Positions 33,002 to 44,464 are shown, counted from the first letter of the stretch. The stretch is 64,000 bases of DNA from Rosellinia necatrix (GCA_021209875.1 JAGYVD010000004.1:4129001-4193000); one strand, 5' to 3'. Made by a program: numbers and translations. The notes: generated by a model from the sequence alone, not told the origin.

Positions 33002-34921
33002 ATGGCGAGATTTCCAAATCATGGCCACCCCGTTTACCAAACCCTTAAGCCTAATACAATTCGCCTAATCCGAGTCTCTCGTAACAGTGGCAACTCCGAT
33101 ACTCTCTCAATCACGTGGAAGGTTGTCGATCTCTCTCACAAGGGAGTACCATACACCACCATTTCCTACACTTGGGGCGTAAAAGAGGACGATGTTCCTC
33201 TACCGCTCGAGGGAGGGTGCCTCAGCATCCCTCGTAATGCTTACAGTGCGCTTGAGTTGCTGTGTGACCATGCGCCAGCCCGCCAGACCAAGTGGCTTTG
33301 GATGGACTGCCTGTGCATAAACCAGAGCGACGACGAGGAGAAGGCCGAGCAGATTGCGATGATGAAGGAAATCTTCGAGCTGTCAACTTGCTCTATCGGC
33401 TGGCTCGGGCCGAGGATGGAGAGCAGTAGTCTTACGCCGGAGAACGGACAGACCTCAACCAATTCCGACGGCGGCATGGACTTCCTTCTGGAGCTCGCGC
33501 GTCGGCGCCCCGACTTGGAACACGCCTACAATCAGTCCAACGACGGCAGACGTGAAACGCCAGGAGAGCTCGAGAACGACAGCCGATGGAAAGACCTGGA
33601 ACTCGTGCTGCGACTGCCGTGGTGGCGGCGAGTATGGACGCTTCAGGAGTTCATCCTCCCGAAAACCGTTACGCTGTGGTGTGGTCTAAGGCACATCAGC
33701 CGCGAGGGCTTGTGTCATGCGGCATATGCCATATGGCTATGCAAGCCCAACCGTCTCCTCGACTTTGAATCCTGGCAACCGATATGGGGGCGACGCCGGG
33801 TTCTGCAGCATTTCACCAAGAAGCCGAGCGGGGCGGCCAGCAGTCTCCTGGCTCTGATGGCCTACACCGGCGACAGCGGCGTCAAGGACCCCGTGGATCG
33901 CATCAACGGCGTCATGGGCGTCGTGACGGACGAGAGAGACCTGAGCCTCGTCCGCAAGCTCGACTATTGCGTGGGCATCGGAGCTACGTTTACCTCGCTG
34001 GTCAAGGGATGGGTCAAGACCCATAAGAGCCTGGACATCATATGCTATGCTTCCGTGTTTACCGGGGGCGCCAAGACATACGAACAGCGGAAACTGCCGT
34101 CTTGGGTCCCCGACTGGAGCGTGCCGACAAAGCCGTTCGTCGTGCCCCTGATGGTGAGCCAAAACGACAATCTGGGCCCGGTTTGGAGCCTGACCAGCAC
34201 TCGACGGCACCTCCAATTCGCAGCCTCGGGGGATAGCCGCCCTCGCTACAACTTCTCCGGCGACGGGTTGCGGCTCGGCTGTACGGGCTTCCTGGTTGAT
34301 CACGTTGACGGGTTGGCAGCGCTCAGAGGTCCGAATTATCCCATGACACAGTCCACGCTGGGGTCGGATCAATCGACCGCTGCTACTTCAAAGATACTCG
34401 AGATCATTACGCGATGTCTTGTCGTAGATCGCGGTGATCGCTATTTGAATAAGCCTGCCTTGATAGATAACTACAAGGAAGAGTTCTTGCAGACAGCGCT
34501 AGGTGAGCAAACGGGGACGGATAAATCCGATAAAGACTTCCGGGCATGGTTTCGTCAGAATCGAAATTTTCGAATCAAGGGGTTGGGGCTAGAGGATCTG
34601 TGCAGAAACTTGGGAGCACGTGGCCCAATGGTGAAAGTGAGAAACAAAAGAGAGAAGTTCACAACTATCCTGACCGACCGACACAATATGGGCCTCAGAC
34701 TCATGACGACTGTGAAGGGTAATGTGGGTATGGGGTGTAGGGACGCGAGGGCCGGGGATGTGATTTGCATCTTGCTAGGGTGTAACGTACCAATATTGGT
34801 GAGGCCACAATCAAACGGGACCTATCAGCTGGTAGGAGAATGCTACCTCGAAGGATATATGAACGGCGAGGTTTTTGCGGAAGCCAAAGACGCGGAAACA
34901 GGTGACTTCGTGCTTGTTTGA
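33002..34921 (+). CDS. HET domain (heterokaryon incompatibility) protein
   Basis: Single exon, 639 residues from the first ATG (33002). The HET domain covers about residues 48-215: TTISYTWGVKEDD, then KWLWMDCLCINQSDDEEKAE followed by MMKEIFELSTCSIGWLG, and WRRVWTLQEFILP. The family is linked to allorecognition and regulated cell death when unlike hyphae fuse; the HET fold resembles TIR domains. The C-terminal about 350 residues are the usual variable region, with no NACHT, WD40 or ankyrin repeats seen, so this is a stand-alone HET protein. The closing blocks (GDVICILLGCNVPILVRPQ, GECYLEGYMNGE) are typical of this class. No partner prion-type gene is seen nearby. Confidence 0.92.
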   Translation: MARFPNHGHPVYQTLKPNTIRLIRVSRNSGNSDTLSITWKVVDLSHKGVPYTTISYTWGVKEDDVPLPLEGGCLSIPRNAYSALELLCDHAPARQTKWLWMDCLCINQSDDEEKAEQIAMMKEIFELSTCSIGWLGPRMESSSLTPENGQTSTNSDGGMDFLLELARRRPDLEHAYNQSNDGRRETPGELENDSRWKDLELVLRLPWWRRVWTLQEFILPKTVTLWCGLRHISREGLCHAAYAIWLCKPNRLLDFESWQPIWGRRRVLQHFTKKPSGAASSLLALMAYTGDSGVKDPVDRINGVMGVVTDERDLSLVRKLDYCVGIGATFTSLVKGWVKTHKSLDIICYASVFTGGAKTYEQRKLPSWVPDWSVPTKPFVVPLMVSQNDNLGPVWSLTSTRRHLQFAASGDSRPRYNFSGDGLRLGCTGFLVDHVDGLAALRGPNYPMTQSTLGSDQSTAATSKILEIITRCLVVDRGDRYLNKPALIDNYKEEFLQTALGEQTGTDKSDKDFRAWFRQNRNFRIKGLGLEDLCRNLGARGPMVKVRNKREKFTTILTDRHNMGLRLMTTVKGNVGMGCRDARAGDVICILLGCNVPILVRPQSNGTYQLVGECYLEGYMNGEVFAEAKDAETGDFVLV

Positions 34922-36125
34922 CGGGATACAGAATTACGGTTGATATATCCGCAACAGCGAAAAAGGATATGCATACTTACATATACTTAGCATTGTTCCA
35001 AAGTAAGAATCATAGTAACGGGCATCCTCGGGGTTCTATCTCGGGGGAACTACGAGCTCGCAGTGCAGTTATCTTCACCTCAAGCCGACGACCACCCTAG
35101 TTAGCACGGAATGCTAGAAAAAGGGCCCTCGGCCCTCCCCCTACAGCGAGGACACGAACCTGCCCTTCATGGTTTCGCGGACCGCGACCTTGAGCCTGCG
35201 CGTCGACCCGGCGCCGACGTTCCTCGAACATCGTGGGGCGCGGGCGAACTCGAGCGACAGCGTCATCACGGACTGGGCGGCGCGCGGACAATTGCGCTAG
35301 GGTGCGGCACAAATGCCAGGTCTAACACCGTCCAGCACGCCCAGGCGAGCACGAACGAAATCGTACGACGCGGCCAAGGTAGGACACGTGCGAGCTCGCA
35401 CGCACGATCATGGGTCTAGAGACAGTCACGTTCGACTCTCGTCTTACGATCTGGTCGTATACTGACGAGACGCTACACATCCCGCTGTTCGGCGCACTAC
35501 CTGACAAGGGGGCTGGACGGAGCTTCTCCGGATGCAACAGACGCTGTCTAGGGTGTGGGGGTTCCCTTGACGCCGAATTATTACGACACAGCAGCCCGGG
35601 TGAAATGCCGCGATTGCGGTCCCAAGGTCTGCCTCGCGTCCACTAACGGATGCGGAGCTGGACGCGCGGTGGATGTAAACGCCTCTCGGAAAGGTATATT
35701 TATTTCTCTGGCTTTGCACATTGCCAACAAAATATCTTAACAAAGGGCCTTCCGACACGACGGCCTCGAGCGTAATAGCAGAGGGCCGATGCGATAGGCT
35801 AAGAGAGACTCGGCAGTTCGCCACTTCGCCTTTGAATGTTCGTGACACGGATGACGTGGGTAGTAATAGTAGTTAATAGGTGGTACAAGAACTTTCAGCC
35901 CCTCGGCTGTAAATATATAAAACATCAACGTAACAGGGTATCCATAGCAAATATTCGTCATTTCAAAGTAACACGCCGGTGCCTCCAGGGTATCCAACTG
36001 ATCCACAGCCCCGCTCATCAAAACCCCAGAATATCGCTCCCTCTTTAAACCGAAAAGCGGGCTAAATCGTATCGTTTGAATATCGGATAGTACGGGATAG
36101 TAAGGCATTAGTACCATTAAGTAGG
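34922..36125. other. Intergenic, no gene recognised
   Basis: Frames at 35111-35848 on both strands do not resemble proteins. Composition is GC-rich at 35100-35400 and normal afterwards. Confidence 0.45.
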
Positions 36126-36935
36126 TCATAACGAAGTTAACAGATGATAGGCCACCAGGCTTATCGTGGCTGCCAAGGCCGGGGTCCCGAGTAGTTTCGG
36201 TATGGGCTTCCTGGCATTCGATGAATCCTCGGATTCATCTCCGCTGACGACTTCCCCCGAGGAAGCAATCACCTTTTCGCCTGACGGGTATCGAATATTG
36301 TAAACTGGTTCTGTCGTCAAGGCGACAGGGTCGCCTAGAATATGTGAACAGGTAGGTTGGTTGGCATTCGGCCAGTCCAGGTTACATGTCTCGTCATGGC
36401 CCCAGGAGCAGATAGAATCTTGAATGTTGTACAGGACGTGATTCTTAGCCACCCAGCTATCAGGCTGCCCGAGACAATAGGCAAGGAAGTTGATACTGTT
36501 AGAGGCGCTGAGAGGAAGCTTATGACCATCCGTGTGGATGAGATCGGAGCAGTCGGAAGGATCCAAATATTTGAACTCCATGGCAATCGCACCGCCGGCG
36601 GTAGGCTTTTTGGTAGCCGAATATCCGGTTATGAGGTAATTCCAGGCATCGTAGCTGACGTCGTGAGCGCCCTGCGACGTGTCTATGCGGAGTAGCTTGA
36701 CAGAGCGGTCTCCATAGCTCAATGACAAACAAACGTTATTGCAATCTACCGAGCCGGGCCAGTAGGCGACGCGGTCGGTGTTCACTTTGCACCCGAGAAC
36801 GCCGACGGACGATGAGTAGCTGTCATGCGGTGTTGCCCATACGGCTCCGCCATTGACGGGTTGAGTCACGACCTGGGGGGGAGCAGCTATCAAAGCTGTC
36901 AGGAATGACAGAACGTAATGAGTGTTAGGACCCAT
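36126..36935 (-). CDS. Secreted, probably GPI-anchored protein of a conserved fungal family
   Basis: Single exon; first ATG at 36935 gives 269 residues. It begins with a signal peptide (YVLSFLTALIAAPPQ) and ends with a hydrophobic tail (TPALAATISLVAYHLLTSL) after a Ser/Asn-rich linker, the pattern of a GPI-anchored protein. The middle part is conserved among filamentous fungi in my recollection: YWPGSVDCNNVCLSLSYGDR, DVSYDAWNYLITGYSA, LPLSASNSINFLAYCLGQPD, SWVAKNHVLYNI. It has about ten cysteines in the mature part. The fold may be a double-psi beta barrel like barwin or expansin proteins, but this is a guess. Location is the cell surface; function unknown. Confidence 0.8.
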   Translation of the reverse strand: MGPNTHYVLSFLTALIAAPPQVVTQPVNGGAVWATPHDSYSSSVGVLGCKVNTDRVAYWPGSVDCNNVCLSLSYGDRSVKLLRIDTSQGAHDVSYDAWNYLITGYSATKKPTAGGAIAMEFKYLDPSDCSDLIHTDGHKLPLSASNSINFLAYCLGQPDSWVAKNHVLYNIQDSICSWGHDETCNLDWPNANQPTCSHILGDPVALTTEPVYNIRYPSGEKVIASSGEVVSGDESEDSSNARKPIPKLLGTPALAATISLVAYHLLTSL

Positions 36936-37926
36936 GGTTTCCACGGTTTGGGTGGTTTAAATGAGTGGCTGAGAGTAGGCTGTCTCAAATCTCGAATGAG
37001 CGACGAGAGCCGAGATCAGTCAATCAGTCAATGAAAGAATGAATGTAGTTATGGTAGGTAGGTATGTATAGGGTCAATGAATGAATGGCATATCGTTACC
37101 GAGCGGGAGAGTCTGCGCTCGAAATATGAGCCGGCCTGAAGAGAGTCTGCGGCCCGACCAACACGTACGTCGCGATGTGGTCTCGTTCGACGGCGACCTC
37201 CAATTCACACAAAGGCGGCAGGGAGGAGAGAAATGGCGCGCGACGCACGGCGAACAGGTCCACCGTCGTGGCCGAGTGTGATTTGACCAAGCGAAAAATT
37301 AAATGAGCACTTCCACTTCCGGTTTAGCCCCGGATACCCTCCATCTTGGGGAAATCAAAAGCTTAAAATATGGGCGGCCAGGGCCAACAGAATCCGATAG
37401 GTGGGCAGGGAACAAGCTACCTAGGTAGTTTAGTCACTTACCCGGGTTAGGGTTAGTAGTGATGTAAAGGGTGTGCATATGTACCAGAGTAAGTGGGCAG
37501 AACTTCGCTAATTTTATGTAGATATATGCAGGCATACATAACTTGCTACTATGTAACTACATAGGACAGTAGTTACTGTAGGTACATAGGATTATGACCT
37601 GTTCAAGGGCGACCGAACCGAAGGGAATAACCGTCCAACATCTTTTCCATAATCGATCTTGACCGCTCCTCTCGTCATTTCTTCTTCTCCAGCAAATGCC
37701 CCGACCCAAAAATGCTATTCGCGAAGGGGGAACATCATTACCGCAGAGAACAGGTAAAGCAAATATCTATTGTCTTTAGAACAAAAGCAGGTAAATCCGG
37801 CGTCCAGCACCGTTTCATGTCTACAAGCTGTCAGAAAAACGCCATCACATAGATCTACCCTAAGGCAGTCTGATCGTCGATGTCGTCAATTCATCCCATT
37901 CAAATACCATTGCCCGCGCGTTGGCA
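36936..37926. other. Intergenic
   Basis: No supported gene. CTACCTAGGTAG lies at about 37418-37430, and TAGGTAGG-type words at 37055-37066. Confidence 0.5.
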
Positions 37927-39417
37927 TCATATCACCGCAGCCGCATCCGCTTTACTGCCGTGAAGCACGGGGTTGACGGTCTCGTCGAAGTGCATCTTGA
38001 AGTCGTCGCCGAGCTCTCGTCGCAACGCTGTCTGGACAGCTTCGAGAACGTTGGGGAACACACCGAAGTTGGCCGGATTGTTCTCGTCGTTGTCGCCGCC
38101 CTGGAAGACACCGGTGCGGACCAGACATGTGTTCCATCCATACATGTTGCCGCCGATGATGTCGGACGCCGGGTTGTCACCGACCATGTAGATGTTCTTC
38201 GGTAGCCTCTCCTCCCCGTGGATCTGTTCCATCCATGACGCCATGACTTCGTCTGCGTACTTGTATGTCGCCAGCTCTGGCTTGCCGTAGACCACGCGTT
38301 CGAGGTCGACACCGGTCATGGCCCTATACATGGCCTCGAGGCCGATACGGAACGCGCCCTGTGACATACGAGGTGACCAATGCTCCGTCGGGCAGAGCAC
38401 ATCACCTTGGGAGAAATATATAGGAATACGTTGAGACACTGCGTCTTTGGCCTTGGTCTTCAGTCGGCCATTCTCCGAGAGCAGCAGGTCCATGATGATC
38501 TGGATGTCGGTTGCGTAATCTCTCGAGTCAGAAAATACGAGAATAGCCTCGATGTTGCATTTGCTGAAGTCCCGTGGTCGCGACATGGCTTTCTCGTATT
38601 CGGTGAATTCGCGGTAGGGTGCGATGGTGGGATCCCAGGCAACAATGTCATTGGGGACGACAACATCTTTGAACCCATACTGCTCGGCGACCTCGCGGCA
38701 TCGGTAACCAACGCCGCCAACCACAAGAACCGTTCCGTAGTACGACGACAACGCACTCATGGGTGTGTGGGACTGGATAAACTGCTCGGTGTGCACAGGG
38801 TTTCGTAAAATCTTGGTCAGCTGGTCGCAGCGTGCCTTCTCAGGCTTACCGCTTCCATTTGTCAGGAAAATGTGCGGAATCTTAATGCCGAGTTCATTGT
38901 CGCCGTTGAGAATCTCTAACGCACGCTTGCCCTCTGGGATAAGCAGATCACCGTGGACAAGCACGCCATCGATATCAAAGGCAAATGCCATGTTCTTGGC
39001 TTTTGCGACTTTCTGGGTCTCAATGGTTTGAATTTGGCTAACCAGAATCTCTCTCGTCGCTTGAATAGGGGGCATTCCCGGCCTCGCCGGACGCCCATCA
39101 GTATCCTCGGCATGATGAACCGACGACAGCCTTGATCGCCGCTTGGACCGTGGGATGGGGAGGGAGGCGCCGAAGGAATTTCGAGAAGACCTTCTACTCT
39201 TCTGAGACGGCGAAAAGCTCAAGGTATGCATGTACTTCGCAACCTCCGAAATGGATGATCGGGACGCGGGTACCTCGATCGGCCCATCTCCATCGTCACC
39301 TGGAATGGGCAGATTGTGGTGCTCATGAGACCCTACAGACAAATTGTCGTAAAGAGCATTGAGTTGGGTAGCGCTAGCAGGCGCTACGTCAGAATCGGAT
39401 TCCTCGAACATCGGCAT
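37927..39417 (-). CDS. CECR5-type HAD-superfamily (class IIA) hydrolase
   Basis: Single exon, 496 residues. The first about 140 residues are Ser-rich and disordered with clusters of basic residues (KSRRSSRNS, RSKRRSR). The HAD class IIA core follows: FAFDIDGVLVHGD (motif I, nucleophile and acid Asp), IFLTNGSGKPEK (motif II), YGKPELATYKYA (motif III lysine) and YMVGDNPASDIIGGNMYGW (motif IV). This matches the CECR5/TIGR01456 group, which is often predicted mitochondrial, though the N-terminus here looks more like a phosphorylated cytosolic tail. The substrate is not established for the family. It is divergent from the aldo-keto reductase with about 1.4 kb between. Confidence 0.92.
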   Translation of the reverse strand: MPMFEESDSDVAPASATQLNALYDNLSVGSHEHHNLPIPGDDGDGPIEVPASRSSISEVAKYMHTLSFSPSQKSRRSSRNSFGASLPIPRSKRRSRLSSVHHAEDTDGRPARPGMPPIQATREILVSQIQTIETQKVAKAKNMAFAFDIDGVLVHGDLLIPEGKRALEILNGDNELGIKIPHIFLTNGSGKPEKARCDQLTKILRNPVHTEQFIQSHTPMSALSSYYGTVLVVGGVGYRCREVAEQYGFKDVVVPNDIVAWDPTIAPYREFTEYEKAMSRPRDFSKCNIEAILVFSDSRDYATDIQIIMDLLLSENGRLKTKAKDAVSQRIPIYFSQGDVLCPTEHWSPRMSQGAFRIGLEAMYRAMTGVDLERVVYGKPELATYKYADEVMASWMEQIHGEERLPKNIYMVGDNPASDIIGGNMYGWNTCLVRTGVFQGGDNDENNPANFGVFPNVLEAVQTALRRELGDDFKMHFDETVNPVLHGSKADAAAVI

Positions 39418-40856
39418 TTTGACAATGGGAAATATTTTTATGATATGTTGACGCGACTCCTAGGACTTGAACGAAGACAGAAATATAAAGTATGACGCTC
39501 TCGGCAAACTCAAATATATCTTCAGGAACTGTAGGGACACATTCGCCTCGGCCTTACTAGTCATGTTCGGCCGGGCTCCCGATTCATCTTATATCCAGAT
39601 ACAGTAGGGCATAGGGCCTTCAAATGCCTGAGCGCCCCTAACGACAAAAACTCCTATCATGGCCAGATACACCCCAATGACGTTTTCATGTGCCGATACT
39701 CCGCCGGCGAACGTAGGGGCCTCGCTAAGTTCCCACAGATTGGATCCATTTCTGGGTCAAAGGGGTGGGCAATGAGGGCATTCAGATCCATATAAATGCT
39801 CGATCCGATTGTGCTAGCTGAGGTGTACACCACCACTTGGTTAAGATATGGGGCAGACGAAACACCCGGGAGGTTTTACCATACAATGGACCTAGTAAAG
39901 GGTCGAGGAAAATCATTAACCGCGTGGGACTCGCCCCGTTAACCGTGCCCATAGTTCCCGCTTGAAGAGGACCGCTGACATCATGCGGCTCCGCCGAGTC
40001 CACAAATGGGTCTGAAAGATAGGAGGCTCTTCGGAAAGAATTTTCTAGCCACTTACAGCTATCGTGGGTCCTGCAGCGGGACGCCGACACAGAACCACTA
40101 TGTCGAAGCGATTGACATTACCAGTCTGGTGCATATCGTCAGAGTCGCTGGAGACGCTGGAGACTACTGGGAGGCAATTCGCCAATGACCTTGGTAAGCC
40201 GAGGGTATGTCTTTTGCTCATTGTAGCGCAAGGCTCTTCGCCTACCGTTCTGCACCAGACTCTGCAGGGGTGAAGATCAAGTTCCAGATAAATATGCAGG
40301 GCCATGCAAAGCGAAGACTGAAGACAAGAAAAATGTTCGGCTTGTGGATAGCGGATACACCGTTAGCAAATTGCCAACACACCGCGAGTCAATTACGCGA
40401 GTCGAAATGTTGTTATCAGACTAATAAGCGAGGCCGAAGCCAAGCTGACCTCGACAGCCACCCAAGCGGTCAGGCCACTCGACCTGGGTGTTTCACGTCT
40501 CGTGATAAGAATGGGACGTATCACAAAACTTCAGTGTATACGAAGCGGAGTGAGATGCGGCAGTTTTTTTTTTTCTCTTGAAAACTGGATCCTATCCTGA
40601 CCGGCTATCTACTAATAGTCCGTGTCACCCAGGTAATCTACCAGCACTGAGGTACAATTCATACTATTAGTACGCTGGGCTAGTCATCAACGTCATACTA
40701 AGCAGTCTAAAACACCAAACGATTGTTATCCAGTTGAAATAAAGATACCCAGCATCACGTCAAATTACGTCTCATATTTTCCACTGCAGCTCTATCGACT
40801 ACATTTTGGCGAGGGATTGATTCGTTGGCCACTCATACCGATCCACACTCTCTAAG
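39418..40856. other. Intergenic, promoter region of two divergent genes
   Basis: No gene recognised; short overlapping frames at 39782-40581 on both strands lack family resemblance. T-run at 40563-40575. Confidence 0.5.
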
Positions 40857-41849
40857 ATGCCCATAAACACGACTACATTCACACTTAACAATGGGGTGAA
40901 GATCCCCGCGCTAGGGTTTGGCACCTTTGCCAATGAGGGCGCCAAAGGAGAGACATACAAGGCGGTCAAATGTGCTCTGGAGATCGGTTACCGGCATTTG
41001 GACTGCGCATGGTTCTACCTCAATGAGAGCGAGGTCGGTGATGCTATCCGAGATTTCCTACAGGAGAACCCATCGGTGAAGCGTAAAGATCTCTTCATCG
41101 TAACCAAGGTGTGGAACCACCTGCACAAGCCCGACGATGTGAAGTGGTCTCTTGAAAGCTCTCTGCGCAGCCTCGGCCTTGACTACATCGATGTCTTCAT
41201 GGTGCATTGGCCCATAGCGGCCGAGCGCAACGACGATTATTCAGTCAAACTCGGCGCTGACGGCAAATACATTATCAATGAGGACCTCACGGAGAATCCT
41301 GAACCCACGTGGCGGGCGATGGAAGAGCTCCTCGCCAGTGGTAAGACGCGCGCTATTGGCGTCTCGAACTGGACGATACCGAATCTCAAGAAGTTAATGA
41401 GCTTCGCTAAGGTCAAACCCCAAGTCAATCAAGTCGAGGTGCACCCATTCCTCCCAAATGAGGAGCTGGTCGAGTTTTGCCACGCAAATGACATCTTAGT
41501 TGAGGCGTACTCCCCCCTCGGATCCCAGGACCAGGTTCCCACCACGGGCGAGAAGGTCCGCACGAACAAAACGCTTAACGAGGTTGCTGACCGCAGCGGC
41601 CATACGTTAGCCCAAGTTCTGCTAGCGTGGGGACTGCGCCGCGGCTACGTCGTATTGCCCAAGAGCTCTACGCCTTCCCGCATCGAGAGCAACGCGCAGA
41701 TCCGAGAGCTCTCAGATGCGGACTTCGAGGCCGTCCAGCAGGTCGCTAGGGGCAGGCATACACGCTTTGTTAACATGAAAGATGTCTTCGGCTACGACGT
41801 GTGGCCTGAGGAGGCGAAGGTAAACGGGGTCTCTGTGGCGGCCGCCTGA
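40857..41849 (+). CDS. Aldo-keto reductase (glycerol dehydrogenase/GCY1-like group)
   Basis: Single exon, 330 residues, normal AKR length. The catalytic tetrad is Asp49, Tyr54, Lys84 and His117, in HLDCAWFYLNE, IVTKVWN and VHWP. The NADP(H) site shows at the C-terminal half: GVSNW, QVEVHPFLPN and LPKSSTPSRIESN, with Lys/Ser/Arg of the 2'-phosphate pocket. GFGTF near the start is the AKR signature. The enzyme reduces aldehydes or ketones, or oxidises polyols; the close relatives I recall act on glycerol/dihydroxyacetone or sugar acids. Substrate is not proven. Cytosolic. A leader without introns runs from its promoter shared with the HAD gene. Confidence 0.93.
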   Translation: MPINTTTFTLNNGVKIPALGFGTFANEGAKGETYKAVKCALEIGYRHLDCAWFYLNESEVGDAIRDFLQENPSVKRKDLFIVTKVWNHLHKPDDVKWSLESSLRSLGLDYIDVFMVHWPIAAERNDDYSVKLGADGKYIINEDLTENPEPTWRAMEELLASGKTRAIGVSNWTIPNLKKLMSFAKVKPQVNQVEVHPFLPNEELVEFCHANDILVEAYSPLGSQDQVPTTGEKVRTNKTLNEVADRSGHTLAQVLLAWGLRRGYVVLPKSSTPSRIESNAQIRELSDADFEAVQQVARGRHTRFVNMKDVFGYDVWPEEAKVNGVSVAAA

Positions 41850-42094
41850 GATCGCCAGAAAAATGACTTGATGTGGTAGCAGAACGGGTGGAGAAGCGGA
41901 AACAGAAATTGAATTAGCATGTGGCATCCGAAGCAATACTGCATTGATTTCTCTTTTCTTTATTCACGAATTGAACGATGAATTAGGTGTTGAATAGAGT
42001 ATAACGGGAGTTCATAGACTAAAGTACGAATATCTGGATTAGCCGGCGTAAGCTGACATCGGTTCTCAAACGGCTGCTTCCGAAAGCGATCTAT

Positions 42095-42737
42095 CTAAGC
42101 CTTGGCAGCGCAATCAATAAAATTGCTGTATGAATTCAATGTTAGCTACCATCACCCATCATAGGGACTCGACTTTTTTTTCTTCGGGAATCATAACGGG
42201 AGCATGTATAAAACCAAAATGAAGCCCCCACAATCCTTCTGAAAACTAGACGGGACAAAAGGGGAAAAAAAAAAAAAAACCCCGGAATAACCCATACCGA
42301 TGAAATTCGGGGTGACCCTTCTCGATGTTCCCCTTGACGAAAGTGCGGGTGACAAGGTTGCTCTCGATCTCGACGGACTCCTCGAGGGCGCGACCGCGGA
42401 CGCGCCAGCGGGAGCGGACGACCATGGCGCCCGTGGGGGTCCTGCCGTCGACGACGGCGTCGACGCCGTCGGCGCCGACGTTGGTCAGCGTCAGCGTGAA
42501 GGTGGTCTGGCCGACGGGCCGGCGGTCCGTGATCTCGTACACGCACGGCCCGCCCGCCGCCGCCACCGCCCCCGCCTCAGCCTCCGCCTCCGCTGTCCCG
42601 CCCGACACCTGCCGCCGCGATATCAGCTGCGGGCACGTCGTCCCGATGTACGCCTCGTGGTCCTGCAGCCGCGCCACCAGCGCCGCCTCGCTCGCCCAGG
42701 CTGGGAGCGGCGTCGTTATCACCGTCTCGGTGGACAT
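42095..42737 (-). CDS. Small DUF7053-like protein
   Basis: Two exons: 42298-42737 and 42095-42125, joined by a 172-nt intron (GTATGG...CAG, phase 2); 156 residues. The ATG at 42737 follows a long A/T tract. The protein reads TTPLPAWASEAALVARLQDH at the start, then YEITDRRPVGQTTFTLTLTN, VRSRWRVRGRALEESVEIES and TRTFVKGNIEKGHPEFHRNF. This resembles the fungal DUF7053 arrangement (SRPBCC-like fold), but I give it as a likeness, not a certainty. An Ala/Glu-rich insert (AEAEAEAGAVAAAGG) sits in the middle. No signal peptide. Function unknown. The short last exon codes for NFIDCAAKA only. Confidence 0.65.
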
Positions 42738-43993
42738 GATTTTTTTTTTTTTAAAAAAAAAAAAATTAAATAAATAAAATTTTATTTTCTTTTTGTCACT
42801 CTTTTCTTCTTTTTTTTTTCTCGTCCCCTCGCTTCGTTTCCTCGGGGGAGGATTCCCCGGCCGGCTGTGGTTTATTAAAGGTACGGTACGAGCGAGTATG
42901 CTGGACGAGTGGGGAGGAGGAGGAGGAGGAGGAAGAGGAAAGGTCCTATCGAGGGATGGCGATGGGTGGGCTAGCCGAGAGAGAGGGGGATCTTCGCGAT
43001 CCCGAACAAAAACGGTTTCCCCTTTCAGGTCCTTATAGGCGGGAGCGCCCGTACAGGCGGCGCTGGCTTTGCTTTGCTCTAGACATGAGACCGAGAAGCG
43101 CATCGTAGGTACGTCAGGGTAGGCATGTCAAGGGCAGCTCTCGGCCGACGTGGGCATGGTTCTGCGGCGGCGAAGTTTATCTCATTACTTTATGCCTACA
43201 CGATGTCCGGGGCACATTGTAATAGAATGGATGAGTTGTGGCCCTCATAAAAATGGGGGAGGGGGGGGGGGGGGGAGGGGCGAGGTGGTTTGGCATATGA
43301 ATTCGGTGGTTAGGAAGTTCCGAAACGAACGGTGGAAGTGAAGCCGACACCGACGGCTTTGGGTGACGTTGAAGGAGAGCCGACGACCGGCGAGGGCGGT
43401 CTCCGCTATCTGCTGGGATAACTGCAGTCTTGCAACATACCTAAAACGAAACATGGCATGATATGGCAGGGAAGCTGGCGAAACCGGATCATGACATGGG
43501 TCTTGTGGCTGGCGCCCTACCGCTGCGATCGGTATTCGAGATCTCCATTCGCGATGTAGAAGATGTAGTATTCAATACCATGACGAACCAATACGAGGAA
43601 GGGATTAATCAAATCAAGGGAGCAGAAAACCTAAAGTTAATATTCCCTAGAATACATGGACTATGGCAACATGTGGCTATAGTGATCGGGCCACTAGAGC
43701 ACATGAAAGCATCTATTTGGCATACGTCAACCTATTGGAGCAGTGAACTAACTAACCGTCAAGCAGAGTGGCTCGAGAAACCAAAAATGCCTCTCTTAAA
43801 AAAAGAAAAAAGAAAAAAGTTATAGTTTGAGAAGCGAAAGACCCAGAAGGCCAAGAATCATACCATCGCCCGGGTGGGATGCGACATATATCCCTCGCAT
43901 CTTAAGTTCCCCGAAATCCAAACAAACCAACAGGCCCTCCCCACACTATCTTCCGTGCCCTAGGCCAATTCCCATTTCCCTCGTAATTCCTTG
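42738..43993. other. Intergenic
   Basis: No supported gene. It contains T12/A13 tracts at 42740-42765, a GGA repeat at 42914-42932, and a near-pure G tract at 43256-43279. A frame at 43463-43825 is unconvincing. Confidence 0.45.
43256..43279. repeat. Poly-G tract
   Basis: Run of G broken only by single A residues. Simple-sequence repeat; possible quadruplex former and possible sequencing-length uncertainty. Confidence 0.7.
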
Positions 43994-44464
43994 TTACGCC
44001 GCGCCCGTCCGTCTGGTATCCCAAGAGGGGGGTTTATACCAGGCGGGCAGGGCCTCGTAGTCGCGATACCTCCAGTTGCGTCCACCCGGGCCCTGCTCGC
44101 GGCCGCCCCAGACATACCCGCGGCGACGCTGCCTCTCCTCCGGCGGCGCCGTGCTCTCCCCGGTAACGGCGATGTTCTGCTTGGATGAGCTCGGACCGGG
44201 AACAGGCGCGGGAGATGCGCGAAGCCTATTCGCGACAATCGATGCATAAGTGGGTGGCCCGGACATGCTGTTGTCGCCTGTCTCTCGCTGGGCGGTAGTA
44301 GAGCCCGTATCTGATGTTGACGCCTCTCGTGGGCGGTTAGTGTGTCTACCACGATAGTCGCCATTTATTTCTCGCATTGCTAGTTTCTCTGTTGGTCGCT
44401 GTTTCTTGGACGTTACGAGCGTCCACCCGTCCGCGTCGGTCCGAAAAGTGTCACGATTAGCCAT
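43994..44464 (-). CDS. Hypothetical low-complexity basic protein
   Basis: Single-exon frame of 156 residues, MANRDTFRTDADGWTLVTSK at the start. It is rich in Arg, Gly, Pro and Ser, with RQRRRGYVWGGREQGPGGRN near the C-terminus and ends in WYKPPSWDTRR. No signal peptide or helix. An opening of 'DGWTLVxxKKxxxx' followed by disorder is often seen in fungal RNA-associated small proteins, but no domain is recognised. It lies upstream, on the same strand, of nothing related. Confidence 0.45.
   Translation of the reverse strand: MANRDTFRTDADGWTLVTSKKQRPTEKLAMREINGDYRGRHTNRPREASTSDTGSTTAQRETGDNSMSGPPTYASIVANRLRASPAPVPGPSSSKQNIAVTGESTAPPEERQRRRGYVWGGREQGPGGRNWRYRDYEALPAWYKPPSWDTRRTGAA

Noticed and set aside
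35111..35848. Several overlapping frames on both strands
   Set aside because: No family resemblance and no supporting splice sites; composition-driven.
42300..42777. Two plus-strand frames over the DUF7053-like gene
   Set aside because: Mirror frames of GC-rich coding DNA, no domain.
43463..43825. 120-codon frame before the low-complexity gene
   Set aside because: Ends in a Lys-rich tail encoded by an A-run; no domain or promoter signal. Left unannotated.
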